Below are positions 23,756 to 32,188 of a stretch of DNA of 34,166 nucleotides, piece by piece. Numbering within the stretch: position 1 is the first letter of the stretch; each line of letters starts with the position of its first letter. The position numbers and the translations under genes are program-made. This stretch comes from Paracoccus nototheniae (GTDB lineage Bacteria > Pseudomonadota > Alphaproteobacteria > Rhodobacterales > Rhodobacteraceae), in assembly GCF_004335005.1 (NCBI RefSeq), contig NZ_RQRT01000049.1, positions 1 to 34,166 of the forward strand, written 5' to 3'. The notes beneath the pieces are model-generated. The model had not been told where the DNA came from. It saw only the letters and a list, made by a program, of their open reading frames with translations, and made no database searches.

Positions 23756-25204
23756 TTACTGCACTGCGCGGATCGCCGGATAGGCGGTGCGAAACCCGGC
23801 CAGCGCCTTGGCAAAGGCGTCGCGCAGGGCGGGATCGGGGGCGATCTCGGCGGTGATGTCGGGGGCCGTCATGATGTCATCCACCGATCCCCCACCGGCG
23901 GCGACCATGCCAAGCCGGGCGGCGCCAAGGGCGGCGCCGAACTCGCCATCCGCAGGCAGGGTCAGGGTCACGTCCAGCGCCGTGGCGATCACCTGCAGCC
24001 AGTATTGCGACCGCGCGCCGCCGCCGATGGCCATCAGATGGTCGGGCCGCGCACCGGTCGCCTGCAGCGCCGCCAGACTGTCGGCCAGCCCGAAGGCCAC
24101 GCCCTCCAGCACGGCGCGGGTCAGATCGCTGCTGTCGGTGGCGCTGGCAAGGCCGGTCAGGCTGCCCCGGATGGCCGGGTCGTTATGCGGTGTCCGCTCG
24201 CCCGACAGATAGGGCAGAAAGCGCACGGCCCCCGGTGCGCGCAGCGGCCCCAGATCAGAGGTCAGCGCGGCGGGGCTGGTCCCGGTGATCCGGCCCAGCC
24301 AGTTCAGGCTGTCGGTCGCGGCCAGCATCACCCCCATCTGATACCAGCGCCCCGGCACCGCATGGCAAAAGTTGTGCAGCGCCGTGTCGGGCGCGGGCGC
24401 GTAACCGTCGCGCGCCGCCAGCAGCACCCCCGAGGTGCCAAGCGAGACAAATCCCGCCCCCTCGGCCATCGCGCCGATCCCGCAGGCGGCGGCGGCATTG
24501 TCGCCCGCACCCCCGGCGACGGTGACCGGCCCGGTCACGCCCCATTCGGCGGCCAGCGAGGCGCGCAGGCGCCCGGCCTCGGCCGCACCCTCGACCAGAC
24601 GCGGCATCTGCGCGCGGCGCATCCCGGTGGCGGCCAGCAGATCGTCCGACCAGTCGCGCGCGCCCGTATCCAGCCATGACGTTCCCGAGGCATCCGACAG
24701 ATCGCCCACGGCCTCGCCCGTCAGCCACAAGTTCAGGTAGGCGGCGGGCAGCAGCACGCGGGCAGCGCGGGCGAACAGGTCGGGTTCCTCATCCGCCATC
24801 CAGACCAGCTTGGGGGCGGTAAAGCCCGGAAAGACGATAGTGCCGGTCAGATCGCGAAAGCGCGGATCGGCGTCCAGCGCCGCCGCCTGCCGGTGGCTGC
24901 GGGTGTCGTTCCACAGGATGCAGGGCCGCAGCACCTGATCATCGGCGTCCAGCACCGTCGCGCCATGCATATGCCCCGCCACGCCGATCCCGCGCAGGGC
25001 CGCGAATTCGGGATGGGCGGCGCGCAGATCGGCCACGGCGCCCTGAAAGGCGCGGATCCAGTCGGCAGGATCCTGTTCCGACCAGCCGGGATGGGGGTTG
25101 GCGACGCCGTATTGCCGTTCCGCCGCGCCAAGGGGCTGGCCCTGATCATCCACCAGCAGGGCGCGCAGCCCCGACGTGCCCAGATCGATCCCCAGATAGC
25201 TCAT
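23756..25204 (-). CDS. xylB: xylulokinase (FGGY carbohydrate kinase)
   Basis: The 482-residue protein is a FGGY kinase: N-terminal phosphate loop YLGIDLGTSGLRALLVDD, xylulokinase-type substrate segment GVAGHMHGATVLD with CILWNDTRS, then GGAGDNAAAACGIG, SLGTSGVLLAA, PYLSGERTPHNDP and IGGGARSQYWLQVIA. The MHG and SGERTPHND motifs favour D-xylulose as substrate over glycerol. It would make xylulose 5-phosphate for the pentose phosphate pathway. No xylA, sugar transporter or xylose regulator lies nearby, so its natural source may be another pentitol or pentulose route. The ATG at 25204 gives the canonical N-terminus. Confidence 0.93.
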   Translation of the reverse strand: MSYLGIDLGTSGLRALLVDDQGQPLGAAERQYGVANPHPGWSEQDPADWIRAFQGAVADLRAAHPEFAALRGIGVAGHMHGATVLDADDQVLRPCILWNDTRSHRQAAALDADPRFRDLTGTIVFPGFTAPKLVWMADEEPDLFARAARVLLPAAYLNLWLTGEAVGDLSDASGTSWLDTGARDWSDDLLAATGMRRAQMPRLVEGAAEAGRLRASLAAEWGVTGPVTVAGGAGDNAAAACGIGAMAEGAGFVSLGTSGVLLAARDGYAPAPDTALHNFCHAVPGRWYQMGVMLAATDSLNWLGRITGTSPAALTSDLGPLRAPGAVRFLPYLSGERTPHNDPAIRGSLTGLASATDSSDLTRAVLEGVAFGLADSLAALQATGARPDHLMAIGGGARSQYWLQVIATALDVTLTLPADGEFGAALGAARLGMVAAGGGSVDDIMTAPDITAEIAPDPALRDAFAKALAGFRTAYPAIRAVQ

Positions 25205-25301
25205 CCCGCATCTCCCCTTGACCGGCGCCCTTGACCGGTCGGTTCGGCGCGACCTTCCCAACGGCAGGCGGCAATGTCCAGCCGGGGAATGCACAAGGTC
25301 A

Positions 25302-25365
25302 TGTTCAACAGTCTGGACAATTGTTGAACATTTTTGTATTCAACAATCGTCCCAACTGTTGAACA
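25302..25365. promoter_or_regulatory. 64-bp nested palindrome with four TGTTSAACA boxes
   Basis: Boxes lie at 25302-25310 (TGTTCAACA), 25322-25330 (TGTTGAACA), 25337-25345 (TATTCAACA) and 25357-25365 (TGTTGAACA). The outer and inner pairs share one centre of symmetry (25333.5) and start 20, 15 and 20 bp apart. With the spacers, the arms match at about 25 of 29 positions. A promoter (TGGACA 25314-25319, 17 bp, TATTCA 25337-25342) lies inside. The last box ends 2 bp before the next gene's ATG. Confidence 0.75.
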
Positions 25366-25367
25366 TC

Positions 25368-26393
25368 ATGCAAGCAGACGCCCCCATCCCCCGCCATTCC
25401 GCATTGGCTCATGCGGCCTATCACGACTTGCTGCGATCCTTGCGCGACGAGGGCCTGCGCGATCTGCGCGGCACGCCCACCCGGGTCATGCGGAACGGGC
25501 GCGGCTATTGGTATGACAGCTTTCGCGTCGGAACCGAGGTGCGCAAGCGCTATCTGGGCGAGGATGGCCCCGATCTGGCCGCCCGGATGGAGACCTTGCG
25601 CATGGACCGGGCACCCGAGGGACAGCGCCGCCGCGACCGGGCGCGGCTGGTGCGGCTGCTGCGGGCCGAGGGGTTTCTGGGATTGGACCCGACCAGCGGC
25701 AGCCTGATGGCGGCACTGGCGGGCGCGGGGGTGTTCCGGCTTGGCGGCACCGTCGTCGGCACCCATGCCTTTCGCCTGTATGAAGGCGAACTGGCCCTGC
25801 GCCTGTCGCTGGAACAGACCGCGCAGACCGACGATCTGGATATTGCCAGCTTTGAACGCCTGTCGCTGGCGCTGGAGGATGCCGCAGCGCCGCCCGTCCA
25901 GCAGGTGCTGGCCGATTTCGCCTTTGCCCCCGCCCCCAGTCTGGAACCGGGCCGCACATGGCGCTGGCGCCAGACCCAGGGCAATGCGCTGGTCGAATTC
26001 CTGACCCCCGCCTTTGGCGAGGAGGGGCTGCGCGATCTGCCCGCGCTTGGGGTGCAGGCGCAGGCGCTGCATCATCTGAACTATCTGATAGCCGACCCGA
26101 TCCCGGCGGCGATCCCCTATCGCGCGGGCGTGCTGGTGCAGGTGCCGCGTCCGGAACGCTATGCCATCCACAAGCTGATCGTGGCCGACCGGCGGCGCGC
26201 GGCGGACCGGATGAAATCGGCCAAGGACCGCGCGCAGGCCGCCTTTCTGATCGCCGCTTTGGCCCGCGACCGCCCCGAGGATCTGGCCGAGGCGCATGAG
26301 GATGCTCTGGCGCGCGGTCCCCGCTGGCGCGACCGGATCGCGGCCAGCCTGTCGCGGATGCCCGATACGGCGGCGCTGCTGGCGGGGCTTTAG
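25368..26393 (+). CDS. GSU2403-family nucleotidyltransferase-fold protein
   Basis: The 341-residue protein matches the GSU2403-type nucleotidyltransferase-fold family (NTP_transf_8-like) in general layout. An N-terminal segment carries RGYWYDSFRVGTEVRKRYLGE. A fold region follows with GGTVVGTHAFRLYEG (126-140) and an acidic motif QTDDLDIASF (153-162) that could hold catalytic aspartates. A C-terminal part carries YRAGVLVQVPRPERYAIHKLIVADRR, as in AbiEii-like minimal nucleotidyltransferases. The ATG at 25368 is chosen because it sits right after the promoter palindrome; no clear ribosome binding site precedes it, so translation may start from a short leader. The substrate is unknown; a toxin-like or tRNA-modifying role is speculation. 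It ends 4 bp before the convergent glpR stop. Confidence 0.75.
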   Translation: MQADAPIPRHSALAHAAYHDLLRSLRDEGLRDLRGTPTRVMRNGRGYWYDSFRVGTEVRKRYLGEDGPDLAARMETLRMDRAPEGQRRRDRARLVRLLRAEGFLGLDPTSGSLMAALAGAGVFRLGGTVVGTHAFRLYEGELALRLSLEQTAQTDDLDIASFERLSLALEDAAAPPVQQVLADFAFAPAPSLEPGRTWRWRQTQGNALVEFLTPAFGEEGLRDLPALGVQAQALHHLNYLIADPIPAAIPYRAGVLVQVPRPERYAIHKLIVADRRRAADRMKSAKDRAQAAFLIAALARDRPEDLAEAHEDALARGPRWRDRIAASLSRMPDTAALLAGL

Positions 26394-26397
26394 GCCC

Positions 26398-27156
26398 TCA
26401 GACCACGACCACGCGGGTCTGCCACTCGGCGCAGGCGCGGGCCAGCGGCTCGGGCAGGGGGCGGTCGGTGAAGATCGCGTCCAGTTCCGCCAGCGAGGCG
26501 ATGCGGGCGGGCGCGCTGCGCGTCAGTTTGGAATGGTCGGCCACAAGGAAGGTGCGGCGCGACTGGCGCAGGATGGTCTGGCTGACGCCGACCTCTTGAA
26601 TGTCGAAATCCAGCAGGTCGCCGTCGCGGTCCAGCGCCGAACAGCCGATCACCGCCAGATCGAACTTGAACTGGCGGATCGTCTCGGCGGCCAGCGTGCC
26701 GACCAGCCCGCCATCGGCGCGGCGCAGGCTGCCGCCGGTGACGATGACGTCGCAATCGGGGTTCTCGACCAGGATATTGGCGACGTTCATGTTGTTCGTC
26801 ACCACCAGCAGATCGCGATGGCCCAGCAATTCGCGGGCGACGGCCTCGGTGCTGGTGCCGATGTTCAGAAACAGGCTGATCTTGTCGGGCACCTCGGCGG
26901 CGCAGGCCCGCGCGATGGCGGTCTTGGCGGCGTGATGCAGGGCGCGGCGTTCCTCATACCCAATATTGGCCACGCCCGAGGGCAGGATGGCGCCGCCATG
27001 CACCCGTTCCAGCCGGCCGGTTTCGGCCAGTTCGGTCAGATCGCGGCGGATGGTCTGCAGGGTGACGCCGAAATGGCCGGCCAGCCCCTCGACCGTGACC
27101 TTGCCATCGCGCCGGGCGATATCCAGGATCTCGGGCTGGCGGAAGGTCTGGGACAT
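26398..27156 (-). CDS. glpR: DeoR-family regulator, glycerol 3-phosphate repressor
   Basis: The 252-residue protein has a DeoR helix-turn-helix at the N-terminus (EILDIARRDGKVTVEGLAGHFGVTLQTIRRDLTELAETG, RVHGGA) and the C-terminal sugar-phosphate sensor domain (NIGTSTEAVA, VVTNNMNVANIL, VTGGSLRRADGGLVG, VADHSKL). It is divergent from glpD-glpK, as expected for GlpR, which releases DNA when glycerol 3-phosphate accumulates. AGGTG stands before the ATG at 27156. DeoR proteins for other sugars look alike, so the name depends on the neighbours. Confidence 0.9.
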   Translation of the reverse strand: MSQTFRQPEILDIARRDGKVTVEGLAGHFGVTLQTIRRDLTELAETGRLERVHGGAILPSGVANIGYEERRALHHAAKTAIARACAAEVPDKISLFLNIGTSTEAVARELLGHRDLLVVTNNMNVANILVENPDCDVIVTGGSLRRADGGLVGTLAAETIRQFKFDLAVIGCSALDRDGDLLDFDIQEVGVSQTILRQSRRTFLVADHSKLTRSAPARIASLAELDAIFTDRPLPEPLARACAEWQTRVVVV

Positions 27157-27339
27157 GGGGGCACCTGTGACTTTTCCCGGATGTCGCATGAGGGGCGCGG
27201 ACAGGCAAGATGTTCGTCCGCTTGCGTTTTAAACCAATCGGTATGGAAATGACCGGCGCCGGGCGGGTTGCGGCAGCCGCCCAAGCGGGGCAGGCTGGGT
27301 GATGGCCCATGCGGCTGATCGCGGCAGAGCGGCGCAATA

Positions 27340-27380
27340 TGATGCAAAACGAAAACAAACCACTTTCTTTTTGGCGCGTT
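27340..27380. promoter_or_regulatory. possible GlpR operator region
   Basis: Within the 269-bp gap between glpR and glpD, the sequence around 27341-27380 has ATGCAAAACGAAAACAAACC followed by CTTTCTTTTTGG. Copies of AACGAAA/TTTCGTT are typical of DeoR-family sites in alphaproteobacteria. The match is partial. Confidence 0.3.
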
Positions 27381-27399
27381 CAGGGTCAGAAACGGCGGC

Positions 27400-27425
27400 A
27401 AGGCGACAGCAAAAGGCGACAGCAT
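27400..27425 (+). repeat. 13-bp tandem duplication before glpD
   Basis: AAGGCGACAGCA occurs twice in a row (27400-27411 and 27413-27424), 13 bp apart, just before the glpD ATG. Each copy has a Shine-Dalgarno-like AAGG; the second is 9 bp from the start codon. Confidence 0.7.
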
Positions 27426-29063
27426 ATGGACGGCGCGCAGGGCAGCAGGGCCAAAAACGGAGAGGTCGATCTGTTCGTGATCGGCGGCGGCATCAATGGC
27501 TGCGGCATCGCCCGCGACGCGGCCGGGCGCGGGTTGTCGGTGACGCTGGCCGAGATGGGCGATCTGGCGCAGGCGACCTCCAGCGCGTCGACCAAGCTGT
27601 TCCACGGCGGGTTGCGCTATCTGGAATATTTCGAATTCCGGCTGGTCCGCGAGGCGCTGGTCGAACGCGAGGTGCTGCTGCGCGCCATGCCCCATATCAG
27701 CTGGCCGATGCGCTTCGTGCTGCCCTGGCATCCCGACATGCGCTTTGACAGCGACACGCCGACCTCCAAGCTGCTGGGGATGGTGATGCCGTGGATGCGG
27801 GGGCGCCGCCCGGCATGGCTGATCCGGTTGGGATTGTTCCTTTATGACAGCCTTGGCGGGCGCAAGATCCTGCCCGGCACCGCGTCCCTGTCGCTGGACG
27901 GCACCCCCGAGGGCGCGCCGCTGCAGCCGCGTTTCCACCACGCCTATGAATATTCCGATTGCTGGGTCGAGGATTCGCGTCTGGTCGTGCTGAACGCCCG
28001 CGACGCCGAGGCGCATGGCGCCCTGATCCTGACCGGCACCAAGGTCGTCTCGGCCGATCGCCATGCCGATCACTGGATCGTCACGACCAAGGACCGCCGC
28101 GGAGAGACCCGCCAGACCCGCGCCCGGATGCTGGTCAATGCCGCAGGCCCCTGGGTGGGCGAGGTGATCAAGGGCACCATCCGACTGAACTCGACCGAAG
28201 GCGTGCGGCTGGTGCGGGGCAGCCATATCGTGACCCGGCGGCTGTATGACCACGACAAATGCTATTTCTTTCAGGGCACTGACGGGCGGATCATCTTTGC
28301 CATTCCCTACGAGACCGACTTTACCCTGATCGGCACCACCGATGCGGAACATGACGACCCCTCGGTCGCGCCCGAATGCACGCCGGATGAACGCGATTAC
28401 CTGCTGGGATTTGCCAACCAGTATTTCCGCCAGCAGCTGAGCGCGGATGACGTGGTCTGGTCCTATTCCGGGGTGCGGCCCCTGTATGATGACGGGGCGC
28501 AAAGTGCGACGGCGGCGACGCGCGATTACACGCTGAAGGTCGATCAGACGGGCGGCGCGCCGGTGCTGAACGTCTTTGGCGGCAAGATCACCACCTATCG
28601 CCGTCTGGCGGAATCGGCGCTGCAAAAGATCGCGCCGTTCTTTGAGGGATTGCCCGGCCCGTGGACGCGCGGCGCCAGCCTGCCCGGCGGAGATTTCCCG
28701 GTGGATGGCGTGCCCGCGCTGGTGGCCGCCCTGCGCGACGCGCATCCGTTCCTGACCGAGCGGTGGGCGCTGCGGCTGGTGCGCGCCTATGGGACCGAGG
28801 CCGCGCGCATCCTGTCGGGCGCGCGCATCGAGGCCGATCTGGGCGTCAGCTTCGGCGCCACCCTGACCGAGGCCGAGGTGGTCTGGCTGATGGATCACGA
28901 ACATGCCCGCCGCGCCGCCGACGTGGTCTGGCGGCGCAGCAAGCTGGGCCTGCGGATGGATGCCGACCAGATCGCCGCTTTGGACGACTGGATGGTCGCG
29001 CGGGTGCCCCATCCCGCGCTGCCGACTCTGGCCGGGGAACCCGCGACCGCATCGGGGATTTGA
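27426..29063 (+). CDS. glpD: glycerol-3-phosphate dehydrogenase (FAD, quinone-linked)
   Basis: The 545-residue flavoprotein oxidises glycerol 3-phosphate to dihydroxyacetone phosphate at the inner membrane. The FAD-binding fold is [23 protein letters not shown] near the N-terminus, followed by the family block [18 protein letters not shown], and later [37 protein letters not shown] and [14 protein letters not shown]. The C-terminal domain is complete. The ATG at 27426 gives a ~14-residue lead before the FAD motif; several upstream in-frame ATGs would add a Lys/Arg-rich stretch outside the family. Its ribosome binding site lies in a 13-bp duplication. It is followed after 34 bp by glpK. Confidence 0.95.
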   Translation: MDGAQGSRAKNGEVDLFVIGGGINGCGIARDAAGRGLSVTLAEMGDLAQATSSASTKLFHGGLRYLEYFEFRLVREALVEREVLLRAMPHISWPMRFVLPWHPDMRFDSDTPTSKLLGMVMPWMRGRRPAWLIRLGLFLYDSLGGRKILPGTASLSLDGTPEGAPLQPRFHHAYEYSDCWVEDSRLVVLNARDAEAHGALILTGTKVVSADRHADHWIVTTKDRRGETRQTRARMLVNAAGPWVGEVIKGTIRLNSTEGVRLVRGSHIVTRRLYDHDKCYFFQGTDGRIIFAIPYETDFTLIGTTDAEHDDPSVAPECTPDERDYLLGFANQYFRQQLSADDVVWSYSGVRPLYDDGAQSATAATRDYTLKVDQTGGAPVLNVFGGKITTYRRLAESALQKIAPFFEGLPGPWTRGASLPGGDFPVDGVPALVAALRDAHPFLTERWALRLVRAYGTEAARILSGARIEADLGVSFGATLTEAEVVWLMDHEHARRAADVVWRRSKLGLRMDADQIAALDDWMVARVPHPALPTLAGEPATASGI

Positions 29064-29097
29064 CCCAAGGACCGACGCTTTCGGAGGAGGACAGCGC

Positions 29098-30576
29098 ATG
29101 ACCCATATTCTGGCCATCGATCAGGGCACGACCTCGTCCCGCGCCATCGTCTTTGACGGCGATCTGCGCCCCGTGGGCCGCGCGCAAGAGGAATTTCCCC
29201 AGCATTTCCCCCGCCCGGGCTGGGTCGAACATGATCCGGGCGATCTGTGGTCCAGCACGGCGGCGACCTGTCGGGCCGCGATCGAGAAATGCGGCAATCC
29301 CCGGATCGACGCCATCGGCATCACCAATCAGCGCGAGACGGTGGTGGTCTGGGATCGCAAGACCGGCAAGCCCATCCACAATGCCATCGTCTGGCAGGAC
29401 CGCCGCACCGCCGATCTGTGCCGCGAGTTGGAGGCGGCGGGCCATGCCGACATGATCACCGCCCGCACCGGGCTGCTGGTCGATCCCTATTTCTCGGCCA
29501 CCAAGCTGAAATGGATTCTGGACCATGTGGACGGCGCCCGCGACCGGGCCAATGCAGGCGATCTGGCCTTTGGCACGGTAGACAGCTGGCTGATCTGGAA
29601 CCTGACCGGCGGCCAGACCCATGCCACCGACGCCACCAATGCCGCGCGCACGATGCTGTACGACATCCACAAGGGCAGGTGGTCGGCCACCATCTGCAAG
29701 CTGTTCGACATTCCCATGTCGATGCTGCCCGAGGTGCGCGACTGCGCCGCCGATTTCGGCACCACCCGCCCCGATCTGTTCGGGCGCCCGATCCCCATCA
29801 CCGGGGTCGCGGGCGATCAGCAGGCGGCGACCGTGGGGCAGGCCTGTTTCCGGCCCGGGATGATGAAATCGACCTATGGCACGGGGTGCTTTGCGCTGCT
29901 GAACACGGGCGACACGCCGGTGGCGTCCACGCAGCGGCTGTTGACGACCATCGCCTATCAGTTCGACGGCAAGCCGACCTATGCGCTGGAAGGCTCGATC
30001 TTCATCGCGGGGGCGGTGGTGCAATGGCTGCGCGACGGGCTGAAGATCATCCGCAACGCCGCCGAAACCCAGCCTTTGGCCGAAACCGCCGATCCCGACC
30101 AACAGGTGATCCTGGTGCCTGCCTTTACCGGCCTCGGCGCGCCTTACTGGAGCCCGGACAGCCGCGGCGCCATCTATGGCCTGACCCGCAATTCCGGCCC
30201 GGCGGAACTGGCCCGCGCGGCGCTGGAAAGCGTCGGCTTTCAGACCCGCGACCTGCTGGAGGCGATGAAGGCCGATTGGGAACCCAAGGGTGAAACCGCC
30301 CTGCGCGTCGATGGCGGGATGAGCGCGTCGGATTATGCGATGCAGTTTCTGGCCGATATCCTGGGCGCCCCGGTCGACCGCCCCAAGGTAGTCGAGACGA
30401 CGGCGCTTGGCGCCGCATGGCTGGCCGGGCAGGGGCCGGGGCTCTATCCCGATCAGGCGGGCTTTGCCAAGGACTGGGCGCTGGACCGCAGCTTTGTCCC
30501 CGACATGGACCCCGATCTGCGCGATCAGCGCTACGCGGCATGGCGGCGCGCGGTCAAGGCGACCATGTCGCTGTGA
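29098..30576 (+). CDS. glpK: glycerol kinase
   Basis: The 492-residue FGGY kinase phosphorylates glycerol to glycerol 3-phosphate, the substrate of GlpD. Motifs include [91 protein letters not shown] and [20 protein letters not shown]. Length is that of typical GlpK (~500). GGAGGA lies 8 bp before the ATG at 29098. It forms an operon with glpD; no glycerol facilitator or glycerol-3-phosphate transporter gene is found in the window. Confidence 0.97.
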   Translation: MTHILAIDQGTTSSRAIVFDGDLRPVGRAQEEFPQHFPRPGWVEHDPGDLWSSTAATCRAAIEKCGNPRIDAIGITNQRETVVVWDRKTGKPIHNAIVWQDRRTADLCRELEAAGHADMITARTGLLVDPYFSATKLKWILDHVDGARDRANAGDLAFGTVDSWLIWNLTGGQTHATDATNAARTMLYDIHKGRWSATICKLFDIPMSMLPEVRDCAADFGTTRPDLFGRPIPITGVAGDQQAATVGQACFRPGMMKSTYGTGCFALLNTGDTPVASTQRLLTTIAYQFDGKPTYALEGSIFIAGAVVQWLRDGLKIIRNAAETQPLAETADPDQQVILVPAFTGLGAPYWSPDSRGAIYGLTRNSGPAELARAALESVGFQTRDLLEAMKADWEPKGETALRVDGGMSASDYAMQFLADILGAPVDRPKVVETTALGAAWLAGQGPGLYPDQAGFAKDWALDRSFVPDMDPDLRDQRYAAWRRAVKATMSL

Positions 30577-30667
30577 CGCAGGCGCTGCGATCGGCCGACC
30601 CATTGACCCCGGCGCAGGCAGCGGTAAACCCGTCGCCCTGACGCTTGGGACAAAGGACGCGGATGCG

Positions 30668-31624
30668 ATGACGGACACGACCCGACACAAGGTGATCTTC
30701 GACACCGATCCCGGTGTGGATGACGCGCTGGCGCTGTATTACCTGATCCGCCATCCGCAGGTCGATCTGCTGGGGGTGACCACGGTCTTCGGCAACGCCC
30801 CGGTGGCGCTGACCACCCGCAATGCGCGGTTTTTGCTGCGCGAATGGGGCCATGGCGCGCCGGTTCATGCGGGCGCGTCGGGCCCCCTGACCCCCGACAT
30901 GCCGCCCGAGGCCTTTCCGACCCATATCCATGGCGAGAATGGTCTGGGCGATCATCCGGTCGATCTGGACCCGACCGACGATCCCGATGATGCCGCGCAA
31001 TTCCTGATCGACATGATCCGCCTGCATCCGGGCCAGATCCGGGTGCTGGCCGTGGGGCGCATGACCAATCTGGCACGCGCGGTGCAGATGGCGCCGGATA
31101 TTGCCGGGCTGGTGCGCGACGTGGTGATCATGGGCGGTGCCTTTCGCGTGCCCGGCAACATCACCCCGGCAGCCGAGGCGAATATCTGGGGCGATCCGCT
31201 GGCCGCCGACATCGTCTTTGGTGCCGCCTGGCGCGTGGTCGCGGTGCCGCTGGACCTGACGACCCGCACCTTCATGGATCGCAGCACGCTGAATGATCTG
31301 GGCGCGCGCGGCGGGCCGGGCATGCGGCTGGTCGCCGATCTGTCGCAGAACTATGTCCGGTTCTATCAGGCGGCGGGCTATGACGGGATGCTGGTCCATG
31401 ATGCCGCGGCGGCGGTCTGTCTGACCGACCCCGACCTGTTCACCCTGACGACCGGCGAGGTGCGGGTGCTGTCCGACGGCATGGCCCTTGGCCTGACGCT
31501 GATGAACCCCGCCGACCGGCAGGGTCCGATGGGCGCGTGGCAGGGTCGCCCGCGCCAGTTCGCGGCGCTGGAGGGTCAGCCGCAGGCCATTCTGGACCGG
31601 ATCGCACAGGTCTGTACGGGCTGA
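30668..31624 (+). CDS. nucleoside hydrolase (IUNH family)
   Basis: The 318-residue enzyme splits ribonucleosides into base and ribose. The calcium-binding aspartate cluster is present in VIFDTDPGVDDALAL (Asp12, 14, 18, 19). VLAVGRMTNLA, IMGGAFRVPGNITPAAEANIWGDP (substrate Asn and Asp) and VHDAAAAVCL (late calcium ligand) are also present. Substrate choice (inosine-uridine, pyrimidine or purine) cannot be told. AAAGGA precedes the ATG at 30668. It lies 91 bp after glpK in the same direction, so it may belong to the glycerol transcript, an unusual partner. No base or ribose transporter is adjacent. Confidence 0.92.
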   Translation: MTDTTRHKVIFDTDPGVDDALALYYLIRHPQVDLLGVTTVFGNAPVALTTRNARFLLREWGHGAPVHAGASGPLTPDMPPEAFPTHIHGENGLGDHPVDLDPTDDPDDAAQFLIDMIRLHPGQIRVLAVGRMTNLARAVQMAPDIAGLVRDVVIMGGAFRVPGNITPAAEANIWGDPLAADIVFGAAWRVVAVPLDLTTRTFMDRSTLNDLGARGGPGMRLVADLSQNYVRFYQAAGYDGMLVHDAAAAVCLTDPDLFTLTTGEVRVLSDGMALGLTLMNPADRQGPMGAWQGRPRQFAALEGQPQAILDRIAQVCTG

Positions 31625-31756
31625 CCCGATTGTTCGTATAAAACGCTCCTGCGAAATAGTTCCCTTGGATTGTCCCATCAGAGCGAACACAGAGCGCGCA
31701 ATATTCGGGCTAATCGCGGGGCTGGGTCGGGACTATCTCATGGTCATCGAAACAAC

Positions 31757-31773
31757 GCCCCCCGTTGCGGGGC
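31757..31773 (+). repeat. hairpin in the leader of the small exported protein gene
   Basis: GCCCC (31757-31761) and GGGGC (31769-31773) form a short GC stem about 10 bp before the ribosome binding site of the next gene. It could be a terminator remnant of the preceding operon or a 5' mRNA stabiliser. Confidence 0.35.
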
Positions 31774-31798
31774 ACCAAGACAGCAAGGAATTACGACC

Positions 31799-32062
31799 AT
31801 GAAAGCTTTTGCAATCGCCCTGACCGCCCTGACCTTTGCCGCAGGCGCCGCCACCGCTGCCACCACGAACGACTCGGGCAACGGTTCGAACCTGCCCGCC
31901 CCCGCCGACGTTCAGGCCGCCGCGAAAACCAAGCAGGTTCCCGCCGCCAGCGTGATGACCAGCACCGAGCTGGCCCGTGCCGGCATCTCGGGTGACACGC
32001 TGGTCACCGTCACCTCGTTCGGGACCGAAGGTCAGGTTGCCAACCTGTACCGCGACCGCTAA
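31799..32062 (+). CDS. small exported protein of unknown function
   Basis: The 87-residue product has a clear Sec signal peptide (MKAFAIALTALTFAAGAATA), with cleavage likely near residue 20. The mature part of ~67 residues starts with a Ser/Asn/Gly stretch and continues with a conserved-looking ADVQAAAK ... STELARAGISGDTLVTVTSFG and ends in LYRDR. No cysteines and no known domain. AAGGA stands 9 bp before the ATG at 31799. It has its own leader and a strong terminator, so it is probably a single-gene, perhaps highly expressed, transcript. Periplasmic location is inferred from the signal peptide. Confidence 0.8.
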   Translation: MKAFAIALTALTFAAGAATAATTNDSGNGSNLPAPADVQAAAKTKQVPAASVMTSTELARAGISGDTLVTVTSFGTEGQVANLYRDR

Positions 32063-32100
32063 TCCTTGGGCTTCGGCCCGACCGGTTGACTGACAGACCA

Positions 32101-32129
32101 GACCGCCGCGCCCCCTCGCGGCGGTCTTT
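32101..32129 (+). terminator. strong rho-independent terminator
   Basis: GACCGCCGCG (32101-32110) and CGCGGCGGTC (32117-32126) form a perfect 10-bp stem with a 6-base loop followed by TTTC, 38 bp after the stop codon of the small exported protein gene. Confidence 0.85.
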
Positions 32130-32188
32130 CCATGTCGGCATGGTCATGTCGGTGGGCGACAGGCGCACGGGGACGGAACGGAACGACC

